Shown: in pieces, positions 29,069-37,782 of the stretch
Position numbering within the stretch: the first letter of the stretch is position 1
Layout of the letters: each line of letters opens with the position of its first letter
Assembly (NCBI RefSeq): GCF_003265305.2
Contig: NZ_CP033459.1
Span: 310,001 to 374,000, forward strand
Length of the DNA: 64,000 bases
Direction of reading: 5' to 3'
Source: Pseudoprevotella muciniphila
GTDB taxonomy: Bacteria; Bacteroidota; Bacteroidia; Bacteroidales; Bacteroidaceae
Position numbers and translations under genes: made by a program
Notes under the pieces: generated by a model
Told to the model about the DNA's origin: nothing
The model's database searches: none
What the model saw: only the letters and a program-made list of their open reading frames with translations

Positions 29069-29485
29069 CTAAAAATTCCACCAATGTTTCTTTTTTCTTC
29101 TGATGGGTTGAGGATTGTCGCTATAGAACTGTTCTGCACTCATGCGCTTGGAAATCATTTCATATATGCTTCCCCAGTCAGGGATACCACCCACATTGCA
29201 GTCGTCTATAAAAACATCAGCCTTTACTTTTCGACTGAAATGGCGGTTGTTCTCTATCGTTTCTTCAGGATAATCGCGATTTACAGAATAAAAAACAACT
29301 CCCTTGCTTTCACACCATTCAACGGCTTCATCAAGCAGACGTCCTTCACGTACTGTCCAGAGAATAAGCCGATGCCCGTCTTCTATGAGTTTCTTTAAAG
29401 TTGCAGTTGCAAACGGACGTTCTTTTCCTATTTTTGGGTATTTGTGTTCAACAATCGTTCCATCAAAATCTACAGCAATAAGCAT
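29069..29485 (-). CDS. Small HAD-superfamily phosphatase
   Basis: A 138-residue capless HAD-fold protein. Motif I is AVDFDGTIVEHKYPKIG (two catalytic Asp at about 6 and 8), motif II LWTVREG (Thr), then a conserved Lys in FSRKVKADV, and motif IV VFIDDCNVGG (metal-binding Asp pair). It hydrolyses an unidentified phosphate ester. Length is short for HAD proteins but typical for the small Bacteroidetes family. It lies 31 bp upstream of nnr on the same strand; a -7-like box CAAAAGTA on the plus strand (29554-29561) may be its promoter. Confidence 0.83.
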   Translation of the reverse strand: MLIAVDFDGTIVEHKYPKIGKERPFATATLKKLIEDGHRLILWTVREGRLLDEAVEWCESKGVVFYSVNRDYPEETIENNRHFSRKVKADVFIDDCNVGGIPDWGSIYEMISKRMSAEQFYSDNPQPIRRKKKHWWNF

Positions 29486-29636
29486 AATGATAAAGGTTAT
29501 TTTTGTTTATGTCTATGTTCAGTATAAAGTTTTATTTTTATGATTTACGTGTGCAAAAGTAAGAATAAATAGGCTAATTCTGACTAATCCCACATAAAAA
29601 ACGTATATTTATCAATTTATTGTTTCTTGTGGTTTT

Positions 29637-30512
29637 CTACTTTTTGAGAAGATTTAGAAGATATTGACCATATTGATTCTTTATCATTGGCTGTGCGTTT
29701 TCGCGCAACTGATCTTCAGTAATCCAACCGAATTGGTATGCAATGCCTTCAAGGCATGCCACTTTCAAGCCCGTACGCTTTTCTATCACTTCTATAAATG
29801 TAGAAGCCTCACTGAGACTATCGTGTGTACCTGTATCAAGCCAGGCAAAGCCCCGACCCAACGTCTGAACCATGAGTTCTCCATCTTTGAGAAACTCCTG
29901 ATTTACAGTGGTTATTTCCAATTCACCTCGTGCCGATGGCTTAATGTGTTTAGCAACATCAACCACTTTATTCGGATAGAAGTATAAGCCCACTACTGCA
30001 TAATTTGATTTCGGCTCGGCAGGCTTTTCTTCTATACTCAAGCATTCGCCTTTATCGTCAAACTCAACAACTCCATATCGTTCCGGATCATTCACCCTAT
30101 AACCGAACACAGTGGCCTTGCGTTGTTCGGCAGCAGTCTTTACTGCACTATGAAGCATCGTACGCATACCGCTGCCATGGAAGATATTATCGCCAAGTAC
30201 AAGACACACATCATCATCACCTATAAACTCTTCGCCGATAATAAACGCCTGAGCCAGACCATCCGGACTGGGTTGCTCTGCATAACTGAAGGATACGCCA
30301 AGATTACTGCCATCACCCAACAGGCGCTTAAACAGAGGCAAGTCAGTTGGGGTTGATATAATGAGTATTTCACGGATACCTGCAAGCATCAATACAGAGA
30401 TGGGGTAATACACCATCGGCTTGTCAAATATAGGAATCAACTGCTTGCTTATTCCTTTAGTTATGGGATAGAGACGAGTTCCGCTTCCTCCTGCTAATAC
30501 TATACCTTTCAT
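29637..30512 (-). CDS. rfbA: Glucose-1-phosphate thymidylyltransferase
   Basis: A 291-residue nucleotidyltransferase making dTDP-glucose from dTTP and glucose-1-phosphate, the first step to dTDP-rhamnose. Signature [15 protein letters not shown] at the N-terminus, [22 protein letters not shown] (metal site) and [14 protein letters not shown] are all present. It stands without rfbB, rfbC or rfbD, which must be elsewhere. A consensus promoter lies at 30579-30610, giving a leader of about 60 nt. Confidence 0.95.
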   Translation of the reverse strand: MKGIVLAGGSGTRLYPITKGISKQLIPIFDKPMVYYPISVLMLAGIREILIISTPTDLPLFKRLLGDGSNLGVSFSYAEQPSPDGLAQAFIIGEEFIGDDDVCLVLGDNIFHGSGMRTMLHSAVKTAAEQRKATVFGYRVNDPERYGVVEFDDKGECLSIEEKPAEPKSNYAVVGLYFYPNKVVDVAKHIKPSARGELEITTVNQEFLKDGELMVQTLGRGFAWLDTGTHDSLSEASTFIEVIEKRTGLKVACLEGIAYQFGWITEDQLRENAQPMIKNQYGQYLLNLLKK

Positions 30513-30578
30513 TTGTTTATGGTGTTTGTGAATATAGATTCAATCCAGTTAATAAGATTTTTTCTCTAATTATTGTTG

Positions 30579-30610
30579 CAAAGATATTGCAAAACACTTT
30601 TATTACCAAA
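30579..30610 (-). promoter_or_regulatory. Promoter of rfbA
   Basis: Minus-strand -33 TTTG (CAAA at 30607-30610), 20-bp spacer, -7 TATCTTTG (CAAAGATA at 30579-30586). Exact consensus, start near 30572. Confidence 0.75.
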
Positions 30611-30635
30611 TTATTTTCGCTACTTCCTCAAAGAA

Positions 30636-30667
30636 TTTGCTTTATTAACGACTTTAACGTAATTTTG
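30636..30667 (+). promoter_or_regulatory. Promoter of the TPM-LemA gene group
   Basis: TTTG at 30636-30639, 20-bp spacer, TAATTTTG at 30660-30667. Exact consensus; start near 30674, about 30 nt before the TTG start codon. Confidence 0.78.
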
Positions 30668-30703
30668 TAGCGATAAAAAGTCAATCAATAGTAGAGACAT
30701 AAT

Positions 30704-31591
30704 TTGGTACGCACAGTTAAATACATATTGTTAATACTTCTTCTGCCCATCACTGCTTTTGGGCAAGGAGTGATGTATAATGCGGACAACATTCCGATGC
30801 CGCACTATAAAGACGCCCTTCGTTACACAAGCAATCCTGATAACGTACTCGACCAAGCCGCTGTTGACAGTATTGACGTTATTTGCCAACACCTTGACAA
30901 AACGCGCGGTATTGAAATGGTTTTTGTCGTAGTTAACAACGTTGAAGGTGGCGATGTCTATCCAATAGGTGAAGCATTGTTCGACAAGCACAAGTTTGGC
31001 AAAAAAGATAAGGACACGGGGCTTCTTGTAATAATCAGCAAGAATGACCGCGGCTACTTCATACATACCGGCAAAGGTATGGAAGGCGTGTTGCCTGATG
31101 CAATATGCCACAGAATAGGTAGCAAGGTGTTGGTTCCGGAACTCAAAAACAATAATTGGAGCGAAGGTGCGCTGAAGACTGCCCGCGCCATCAAAGGCGT
31201 CATAGAAGACGATCCCGAATTTGCAGAATTGACTTCTGAAGAGGAAGATGACGATTTAGGTGGAGTAGGTCTGTTTGTAATTGGTGTATCAGCGGTTTGT
31301 GCTTATGGTGCATTTGCGAGAAGGAAGAAATGTCCTCTGTGCAAAAAGTCGATGAATCAGGTCGCTCGCCAGGTTGTAAGCAAAAGTGGATATATCACCA
31401 CCTATAATGTTAAATATCGCTGTACAAAATGTGGCCATGAGATGAATATCGTTGAGAAAGTTGACCACACACCTACTGCTGGTGGAGGTATCGGCGGCGG
31501 CTACAGAGGATCCGGCGGCGGTAGTTTTGGCGGTGGAGGAAGTTTCGGCGGCGGCAGTTATGGCGGCGGCGGTGCAGGAGGAAGATTCTAA
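30704..31591 (+). CDS. TPM-domain membrane protein with zinc ribbon and Gly-rich tail
   Basis: A 295-residue protein starting with TTG, since an in-frame TAG lies just upstream (30692-30694) and no ATG precedes the signal sequence (LLILLLPITAFGQG). The TPM domain (about 45-170; KKDKDTGLLVIISKNDRGYFIHTGKG) is typical of YgcG/Psb32 proteins. A transmembrane helix (about 187-205) is followed by a two-CxxC zinc ribbon (CPLC and CTKC) and a glycine-rich tail (GGGSFGGGGSFGGGSYGG). TPM proteins often pair with LemA, which lies 44 bp downstream. Role in envelope or membrane protein maintenance is inferred from the pairing. Confidence 0.88.
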   Translation: MVRTVKYILLILLLPITAFGQGVMYNADNIPMPHYKDALRYTSNPDNVLDQAAVDSIDVICQHLDKTRGIEMVFVVVNNVEGGDVYPIGEALFDKHKFGKKDKDTGLLVIISKNDRGYFIHTGKGMEGVLPDAICHRIGSKVLVPELKNNNWSEGALKTARAIKGVIEDDPEFAELTSEEEDDDLGGVGLFVIGVSAVCAYGAFARRKKCPLCKKSMNQVARQVVSKSGYITTYNVKYRCTKCGHEMNIVEKVDHTPTAGGGIGGGYRGSGGGSFGGGGSFGGGSYGGGGAGGRF

Positions 31592-31635
31592 TAAAAAAAG
31601 AATATCAATAACAATTAAAATAGTAAATAGAATTT

Positions 31636-32241
31636 ATGAAAAAGTTATCAGGTACCACAATAGCCTTATTGGCTGTGGCAGTTATCGCTTTATTGTTCGG
31701 CGTTTCAAAGTATAATGGCTTCGTTTCTTCAGAAGAGGGAGTGAACAAAGCATGGGCTGACGTACAGTCTGCTTATCAGCGTCGCGCAGACCTTATCCCC
31801 AACTTGGTAAGCGTAGTAAAAGGTTATGCAAAACACGAACAAGAAACTTTTGAGAAAGTAACCGCTGCTCGTGCAAAGGCAACAAGCATTACCATTGATG
31901 CAGAAAACATGAATCCGGATGAGATTGCTGCGAAAATGAAAGAATTCCAACAGGCACAGGGAGAACTCTCCAGTGCGTTGAAATCTTTGCTTGCCGTACA
32001 GGAAGCATATCCTGACTTGAAGGCAAATGAACAGTTCTCAACACTTCAGGCACAACTTGAGGGTACAGAGAACAGGATCAACAAAGCGCGAAATGACTAT
32101 AACACAACTGTTCAGGGCTACAACAAAGATGTCCGCAGTTTCCCTGGCAACTTGGTAGCAGGTATTTTCGGCTTTGAGAAAAAGACACCATTCGAGGCTG
32201 AAGCAGGGGCAGAGAAAGCACCTACAGTGAAGTTCGACTAA
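31636..32241 (+). CDS. LemA family protein
   Basis: A 201-residue protein with an N-terminal transmembrane helix (about 8-20) and a long helical domain. The family hallmarks are NKAWADVQSAYQRRADLIPNLV (about 38-59), VTAARAKA and the NDYNTTVQGYNKDVRSFPGNLVAGIFGF stretch near the C-terminus. LemA proteins are membrane-anchored helical bundles of uncertain function. It is 44 bp behind the TPM gene and 25 bp before the AIR synthase-like gene, so it is probably co-transcribed with both. Confidence 0.93.
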   Translation: MKKLSGTTIALLAVAVIALLFGVSKYNGFVSSEEGVNKAWADVQSAYQRRADLIPNLVSVVKGYAKHEQETFEKVTAARAKATSITIDAENMNPDEIAAKMKEFQQAQGELSSALKSLLAVQEAYPDLKANEQFSTLQAQLEGTENRINKARNDYNTTVQGYNKDVRSFPGNLVAGIFGFEKKTPFEAEAGAEKAPTVKFD

Positions 32242-32266
32242 TGAATCTCTAATCAGAATAATACTG

Positions 32267-33433
32267 ATGACTAATCAACGCTACATGATGCGAGGCGTGA
32301 GCGCCATGAAAGAGGACGTTCACAACGCAATTAAGAATATTGACAAAGGCCTGTTTCCACAGGCCTTTTGCAAAATTATCCCCGACATTCTTGGCGGAGA
32401 CCCGGATTACTGCAACATCATGCATGCAGATGGCGCGGGCACAAAGAGCAGTTTGGCATACGCCTATTGGAAAGAGGCCGGTGATCTTTCCGTCTGGAAG
32501 GGCATTGCACAGGATGCACTGGTCATGAATACAGACGACCTGCTGTGTGTTGGTGCTGTTGACAACATTCTCGTTTCTTCCACAATAGGTAGGAATAAAA
32601 TGCTGATACCAGGTGAAGTTATCTCAGCCATCATCAATGGTACCGATGAACTCATGCAGCAGATGCGCGAAATGGGCATTGGCATTTATGGCACTGGCGG
32701 CGAAACGGCAGACGTGGGTGATTTGGTACGCACAATCATCGTTGACAGCACCGTAACATGCAGAATGAAACGCAGTGATGTCATCAACAATGCAAACATA
32801 GTACCTGGCGATGTCATTGTAGGTTTGTCTTCTTCAGGGCAAGCCACATACGAAACGTCCTACAATGGTGGCATGGGTAGCAATGGACTTACTTCTGCCC
32901 GACATGATGTCTTTGCTAAGTATCTTGCTGAAAAATATCCAGAAACATACGATGCAGCAGTACCTGAAGAATTGGTTTACAGTGGCTCATATAAATTGAC
33001 TGATGCTGTAGCGGATTCGCCGGTTGCTGCCGGACTGTTGGTGCTTTCTCCAACTCGCACCTATGCTCCTGTAATAAAGCAACTGCTTGACAAAATGCGT
33101 CCTCGCATTCATGGTATGGTTCATTGCACAGGTGGCGCACAGACGAAAGTGTTGCATTTTGTAAGCGATAATTGCAGAGTAATAAAAGATAACATGTTCC
33201 CATTACCTCCACTCTTCAGAATCATACAGAAAGAAAGCGGCACGGATTGGTCAGAGATGTACAAGGTGTTTAATATGGGGCATCGCATGGAAATCTATGT
33301 AGATCCGAAAGATGCAGAAGACGTCATCAATATCAGCAAGTCATTTGATATTGACGCACGGATAGTGGGACACATCGAAGAAGGAGAAAAACACCTTACG
33401 ATAAGAAGTGAATTTGGAGAATTTAATTATTAA
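32267..33433 (+). CDS. AIR synthase-like protein (Bacteroidetes PurM type)
   Basis: A 388-residue member of the AIR synthase-related (AIRS) superfamily. The N-terminus YMMRGVSAMKEDVHNAIKNI, then IMHADGAGTKSSLAYAYWKE, DALVMNTDDLLCVGA, TGGETADVGDLVRTI and GQATYETSYNGGMGSNGLT show the ATP-binding fold and Gly-rich loops. In Bacteroidetes this is the protein annotated as phosphoribosylformylglycinamidine cyclo-ligase (PurM), the step forming AIR in purine synthesis; it is distant from E. coli PurM, so I leave the symbol empty. It follows lemA by 25 bp and precedes the repeat protein gene by 11 bp. Confidence 0.88.
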   Translation: MTNQRYMMRGVSAMKEDVHNAIKNIDKGLFPQAFCKIIPDILGGDPDYCNIMHADGAGTKSSLAYAYWKEAGDLSVWKGIAQDALVMNTDDLLCVGAVDNILVSSTIGRNKMLIPGEVISAIINGTDELMQQMREMGIGIYGTGGETADVGDLVRTIIVDSTVTCRMKRSDVINNANIVPGDVIVGLSSSGQATYETSYNGGMGSNGLTSARHDVFAKYLAEKYPETYDAAVPEELVYSGSYKLTDAVADSPVAAGLLVLSPTRTYAPVIKQLLDKMRPRIHGMVHCTGGAQTKVLHFVSDNCRVIKDNMFPLPPLFRIIQKESGTDWSEMYKVFNMGHRMEIYVDPKDAEDVINISKSFDIDARIVGHIEEGEKHLTIRSEFGEFNY

Positions 33434-33444
33434 CACAAACTGAA

Positions 33445-33903
33445 ATGAAGCGTTTACTTCTGTTCTTAGCAGTAGCCACATTTTCTGTCAGTTCTGTCTT
33501 TGCTGCCGCACATATTTATAAAGGCAACAGTACATATACCTACGACATCCTTTATACATACGATGGCAAACACCTGTACAGGGGCAATAGTACATACACC
33601 TATGACATTCTCTGCACTTTTGACGGCAGACGTATTTACAAAGGTAATAGTACATATACCTACGACATCCTTTACACCTATAATGGCAAGCATTTGTACA
33701 AGGGGAACAGCACATATACATACGATATCCTATGTACATTCAATGGTAACCGTATTCACAAGGGAAACAGTACATACACTTATGACATTTTGTTTACATA
33801 CGACGGAAGACATCTGTACAAAGGTAACAGTACATATACCTACGACATCCTTCTGACAACTGATGCACCTATACCAATGCCTATCCTGATGTATGCCATG
33901 TAA
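33445..33903 (+). CDS. Secreted six-repeat beta protein (5-fold beta-flower-like)
   Basis: A 152-residue exported protein with a signal peptide (cut near VFAAA) and six tandem 20-residue repeats (residues 23-142) of the form H-(I/L)-Y-K-G-N-S-T-Y-T-Y-D-I-L. The repeats alternate: odd units end in YTY(D/N)GK-like, even units in CTF(D/N)G(R/N)-like sequence, so the real unit of expansion may be 40 residues. It closely resembles Bacteroidetes proteins labelled 5-fold beta-flower, made of KGNSTYTSD repeats; here there are six. No catalytic motif. It lies 11 bp after the AIR synthase-like gene and 23 bp before prfA. Function unknown. Confidence 0.8.
   Translation: MKRLLLFLAVATFSVSSVFAAAHIYKGNSTYTYDILYTYDGKHLYRGNSTYTYDILCTFDGRRIYKGNSTYTYDILYTYNGKHLYKGNSTYTYDILCTFNGNRIHKGNSTYTYDILFTYDGRHLYKGNSTYTYDILLTTDAPIPMPILMYAM
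33511..33870 (+). repeat. Six tandem 60-bp coding repeats
   Basis: Six in-frame 60-bp units encode the 20-residue repeats of the secreted protein. The core of each unit (AACAGTACATATACCTACGA, with few synonymous changes) is almost identical at DNA level. Neighbouring units differ in pairs, so a 120-bp superperiod is visible. Unit number could change by slippage or recombination. Confidence 0.9.
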
Positions 33904-33926
33904 ATCTATATAATCCAAACGCAGAC

Positions 33927-35030
33927 ATGAATTCACTTTTGGAAAAACTTGACGGTTTGACAGCAAGGTTCGAAGAAGTTTCCACGCTTATTACAGATCC
34001 ATCTGTCATAGCAGACCAGCAACGATACGTACGCCTTACAAAAGAATATAAAGAACTCGAGAACCTTATGACAGCAAAAAAGGAGTACGAAGAATTGCTG
34101 ACAAATCTTGATGGAAGTAAGCAGATACTCCTCTCCGAAGACGATGCCGAAATGAAAGAACTGGCGCGTGAAGAAGTTGCTGCATGTGAGGCAAGAATAC
34201 CGCAACTGGAAGAAGAAATAAAGATAATGCTTGTGCCAAAAGACCCAGAAGACAGCAAAAATGCCATACTGGAAATCAGGGCAGGAACCGGCGGCGACGA
34301 AGCAGCACTCTTTGCCGGCGACCTGTTCCGTATGTATTCAAAGTACTGCGAATCGAAGGGATGGAAGTTTGAGGTTTCAAGTGCAAGCGAAGGCGCTGTC
34401 GGTGGTTTCAAGGAAATAGTGGTTTCAGTAACAGGTGCAGACGTTTATGGCACTTTGAAATACGAAAGTGGTGTACATCGCGTACAAAGAATACCCCAGA
34501 CAGAGACACAGGGCAGGGTACACACTTCCGCTGCAACTGTAGCAGTACTGCCTGAAGCAGAGGCTTTTGATGTTGTTATCAACGAAGGTGAAATAAAATG
34601 GGACACATTCCGGTCAAGCGGCGCAGGTGGGCAAAATGTCAACAAGGTCGAGTCAGGGGTGCGCCTACGCTATAATTGGAAGAATCCTAATACCGGCGAA
34701 GTTCAGGAAATACTGATAGAATGTACAGAAACCCGCGACCAACCAAAAAATAAGGAGCGTGCTCTTGCCCGACTTCGTACGTTCATCTATGACAACGAAC
34801 ATAAAAAATATGTAGATGATATTGCATCACGCCGAAAGACACTGGTATCGACAGGCGACCGATCTGCAAAAATCCGTACATACAATTATCCGCAAGGCAG
34901 GATAACCGACCATCGCATCAACTACACGATCTATAATCTGTCAGCATTTATGGATGGTGACATACAGGACTGCATAGACCATCTCATCATAGCAGAAAAT
35001 GCTGAACGACTTAAAGAAGCAGAATTATAA
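33927..35030 (+). CDS. prfA: Peptide chain release factor 1
   Basis: A 367-residue class I release factor. The catalytic GGQ sits in SSGAGGQNVNKVESG (about 232-246). The anticodon-like PxT motif reads PQT in RIPQTETQGRVHTSA (about 190), which marks RF1 (UAA/UAG reading) rather than RF2 (SPF). N-terminal helices and the GTGGDEAALFAGDLFRMY stretch are normal. It follows the repeat protein by 23 bp and is followed by pyrF after 24 bp. Confidence 0.96.
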   Translation: MNSLLEKLDGLTARFEEVSTLITDPSVIADQQRYVRLTKEYKELENLMTAKKEYEELLTNLDGSKQILLSEDDAEMKELAREEVAACEARIPQLEEEIKIMLVPKDPEDSKNAILEIRAGTGGDEAALFAGDLFRMYSKYCESKGWKFEVSSASEGAVGGFKEIVVSVTGADVYGTLKYESGVHRVQRIPQTETQGRVHTSAATVAVLPEAEAFDVVINEGEIKWDTFRSSGAGGQNVNKVESGVRLRYNWKNPNTGEVQEILIECTETRDQPKNKERALARLRTFIYDNEHKKYVDDIASRRKTLVSTGDRSAKIRTYNYPQGRITDHRINYTIYNLSAFMDGDIQDCIDHLIIAENAERLKEAEL

Positions 35031-35054
35031 TCAGAATTTTCAAAAAGACACTAA

Positions 35055-35882
35055 ATGAACAAGCAAAAATTAGTAGAACAAATTCGCACAAAAAGATCTT
35101 TTCTATGTGTGGGACTTGACACTGATCTCAAAAAAGTACCTCAGTGCATGTTGAGCGAAGAAGACCCAATATTCGCATTCAATAAAGCCATTATAGATGC
35201 AACAGCATCGTATTGTATTGCTTACAAACCTAATCTTGCTTTTTACGAGTGTTTTGGAGTAAAAGGTTGGGTGGCTTTTGAAAAGACAATCAATTATCTC
35301 CGCAAGAATTATCCGGAACAGTTCATCATAGCAGATGCTAAACGCGGAGACATAGGCAACACTTCTGCAATGTATGCCCGGGCGTTCTTTGAGGATCTTG
35401 ACGTTGATGCACTGACAGTTGCTCCATATATGGGAGAAGACAGTGTAACACCATTTCTCAATTATAAGGATAAATGGGTGGTGCTGTTAGCACTGACAAG
35501 CAATAAGGGGTCGCACGATTTCCAACTTACAACGGACGAAAACGGCAAACGGTTGTTCGAGGAGGTTCTCGATAAGTCTCAGAAATGGGCAAACGATGAA
35601 CAGATGATGTACGTTGTGGGCGCTACACAGGGAAAACTTTTTGCAGACATAAGGAAGCACGTACCCAATCATTTTCTTCTTGTTCCCGGTGTCGGTGCGC
35701 AAGGAGGGTCTCTTGAAGAGGTTTGTAAATACGGCATGACCAGCGATTGCGGCCTTATCGTAAATTCTTCCCGAGGTATCATCTATGCCGACAGCACTAC
35801 AAATTTTGCAGAAGCAGCCGGCAAAGCAGCAAAAGCTTTACAAGAAGAGATGGCGACATTACTTTTAGCCCATAAGGTTTAG
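35055..35882 (+). CDS. pyrF: Orotidine 5'-phosphate decarboxylase
   Basis: A 275-residue enzyme making UMP from OMP, of the longer type 2 family. [14 protein letters not shown] near residue 16, [18 protein letters not shown] (about 95-112; catalytic Lys/Asp array), [13 protein letters not shown] and [12 protein letters not shown] (about 207-218; phosphate loop) are intact. It ends the rightward group; a 15-bp hairpin separates it from the convergent aspS. carA and carB, earlier in the same pathway, lie a few kilobases away on the other strand. Confidence 0.95.
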   Translation: MNKQKLVEQIRTKRSFLCVGLDTDLKKVPQCMLSEEDPIFAFNKAIIDATASYCIAYKPNLAFYECFGVKGWVAFEKTINYLRKNYPEQFIIADAKRGDIGNTSAMYARAFFEDLDVDALTVAPYMGEDSVTPFLNYKDKWVVLLALTSNKGSHDFQLTTDENGKRLFEEVLDKSQKWANDEQMMYVVGATQGKLFADIRKHVPNHFLLVPGVGAQGGSLEEVCKYGMTSDCGLIVNSSRGIIYADSTTNFAEAAGKAAKALQEEMATLLLAHKV

Positions 35883-35904
35883 CGTCATCTAACACGTCTC
35901 AACA

Positions 35905-35947
35905 ACAAAACTGCGCCATAGCACAATTGCTAATGGCGCAGTTTTGT
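35905..35947. terminator. Strong bidirectional terminator between pyrF and aspS
   Basis: A 15-bp perfect stem ACAAAACTGCGCCAT/ATGGCGCAGTTTTGT (35905-35919, 35933-35947), extended inward by AGCA/TGCT with one bulged A. A and T tracts at the stem bases suit both directions. Confidence 0.85.
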
Positions 35948-35976
35948 TTGTTGAAAAATAGCATATAGGCACGTTG

Positions 35977-37743
35977 CTATTCTTCATTATGCCTGACATC
36001 AATCATAAGTTCGTCCAATTGCTTTTGATCAACATGTGCCGGCGCATCAAGCATAACATCGCGTCCTGAGTTGTTCTTGGGGAATGCGATGCAGTCACGT
36101 ATGCTGTCAAGCCCTGCAAAGAGGCTGACCCAGCGGTCGAGCCCGTATGCCAAACCGCCATGGGGTGGGGCACCATATTTGAAGGCATTCATCAGGAAGC
36201 CAAATTGTGCTTGTGCCTGTTCGGGTGTGAATCCAAGAATTTTAAATATTTTGGCTTGAAGCACGGCGTCGTGGATACGAATACTGCCGCCTCCGACCTC
36301 GCAACCATTGCAAACCATGTCGTAAGCATTGGCTTTTACGTTGGCAGGATCTGAATCGAGAAGCGGTATGTCTTCAGGTTTTGGTGAAGTGAAGGGGTGG
36401 TGCATAGCCATTAAGCGTTGTTCCTCATCACTCCATTCAAACATAGGGAAATCAACGACCCAAAGAAGGGCAAATTTGTTTTTGTCTCGAAGTCCCATGC
36501 GGTTTCCCATTTCCAGACGTAGTTCGCAAAGTTGCTTACGCGCTTTCATGGCATTGTCGCCACTAATAATCAGTATCAAGTCGCCTGGTTTTGCTGCCAT
36601 TTTCGTCTTAAGTTCCTGAAGTACTTCCTGACTATAGAACTTATCAACGGAACTTTTTACTGAACCATCTTCGTTTACGCGAGCATAAACCAACCCTTTT
36701 GCACCAATTTGTGGGCTTTTCACAAAGTTGGTGAGTTCATCAATTTGCTTACGAGTATAAACAGCACACCCTTCTGCACAAATACCACCGATATATGCTG
36801 CATCATTGAATACGGCGAAGTCAGATTTCCCCTGCAGCGTATCCATCAACTCCACAAACTCCATGCCGAAGCGCATATCAGGTTTGTCTGACCCGAAACG
36901 TTTCATCGCATCCAACCATGGCAAGCGAAGGAATGGTTTTTCTCCAAGGTCAACACCGCGTACCTTTTTAAAAAGATATTTTGTCATTTCTTCGAAAAGA
37001 CTGATAACGTCATCCTGTTCGACAAAACTCATCTCACAGTCTATCTGAGTAAATTCAGGCTGACGGTCAGCGCGCAAATCTTCATCACGGAAGCATTTCA
37101 CGATTTGAAAATATCTGTCCATGCCTGCCACCATAAGTAACTGCTTCAGTGTTTGCGGACTTTGGGGCAAGGCATAGAAACACCCGGGATTCATTCGTGA
37201 GGGTACGATAAAGTCACGTGCACCTTCAGGTGTTGAACCGACCAAAACTGGAGTTTCTATTTCCAGAAAGCCTTTACTGTCCAAGAAATGACGGACTTCA
37301 ATGCACATTTTATGCCGCAATTCCAGATTTTTACGGACGTTTTCTCTTCTCAAATCCAGATATCGGTATTTCATGCGTAAATCATCGCCGCCGTCTGTGT
37401 CATTTTCAATAGTAAAAGGAGGTGTTGTCGATGCGTTGAGTACAAGCAGTTTATCAACAATGATTTCAATGTCTCCGGTTGGCATCTTGGCATTTTTGTT
37501 ATAACGCTCGTTGACGATGCCTTCAACTTGTATGACATATTCACGGCCTAACTTGTTAGCCTCTTCACAGAGAGTGGTATTTGTTTCTTCATTGAAAACC
37601 AACTGTGTGATGCCATATCTGTCGCGAAGGTCAACGAAAGTCATACCGCCCATTTTTCGGATTCTTTGTACCCAACCCGACAATGTTACTTTTGTATTGA
37701 CGTGGCTGATTCTTAGTTCGCCACAAGTGTGAGTTCTATACAT
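35977..37743 (-). CDS. aspS: Aspartyl-tRNA synthetase
   Basis: A 588-residue bacterial-type class II synthetase. N-terminal OB-fold anticodon domain ([20 protein letters not shown], about 24-43), catalytic motif 2 around [20 protein letters not shown] (about 220-239), the bacterial GAD insertion (about 300-420), and motif 3 [15 protein letters not shown] (about 540). Whether it is discriminating (Asp only) or also charges tRNA-Asn cannot be settled from the sequence alone. Start ATG at 37741-37743; the carB gene lies 39 bp upstream on the same strand. Confidence 0.97.
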   Translation of the reverse strand: MYRTHTCGELRISHVNTKVTLSGWVQRIRKMGGMTFVDLRDRYGITQLVFNEETNTTLCEEANKLGREYVIQVEGIVNERYNKNAKMPTGDIEIIVDKLLVLNASTTPPFTIENDTDGGDDLRMKYRYLDLRRENVRKNLELRHKMCIEVRHFLDSKGFLEIETPVLVGSTPEGARDFIVPSRMNPGCFYALPQSPQTLKQLLMVAGMDRYFQIVKCFRDEDLRADRQPEFTQIDCEMSFVEQDDVISLFEEMTKYLFKKVRGVDLGEKPFLRLPWLDAMKRFGSDKPDMRFGMEFVELMDTLQGKSDFAVFNDAAYIGGICAEGCAVYTRKQIDELTNFVKSPQIGAKGLVYARVNEDGSVKSSVDKFYSQEVLQELKTKMAAKPGDLILIISGDNAMKARKQLCELRLEMGNRMGLRDKNKFALLWVVDFPMFEWSDEEQRLMAMHHPFTSPKPEDIPLLDSDPANVKANAYDMVCNGCEVGGGSIRIHDAVLQAKIFKILGFTPEQAQAQFGFLMNAFKYGAPPHGGLAYGLDRWVSLFAGLDSIRDCIAFPKNNSGRDVMLDAPAHVDQKQLDELMIDVRHNEE

Positions 37744-37782
37744 TTTTATTGTGATTGTAAATCTTTATTCTAAAACATTTTA

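Noticed and set aside
33466-33739. Cys/Tyr-rich repeat frames on the minus strand
   Set aside because: These mirror the 60-bp tandem repeats of the sense gene and carry no independent signal.
33511-33870. Possible CRISPR array
   Set aside because: The repeats are 60-bp in-frame coding units without unique spacers, and no cas genes are present.
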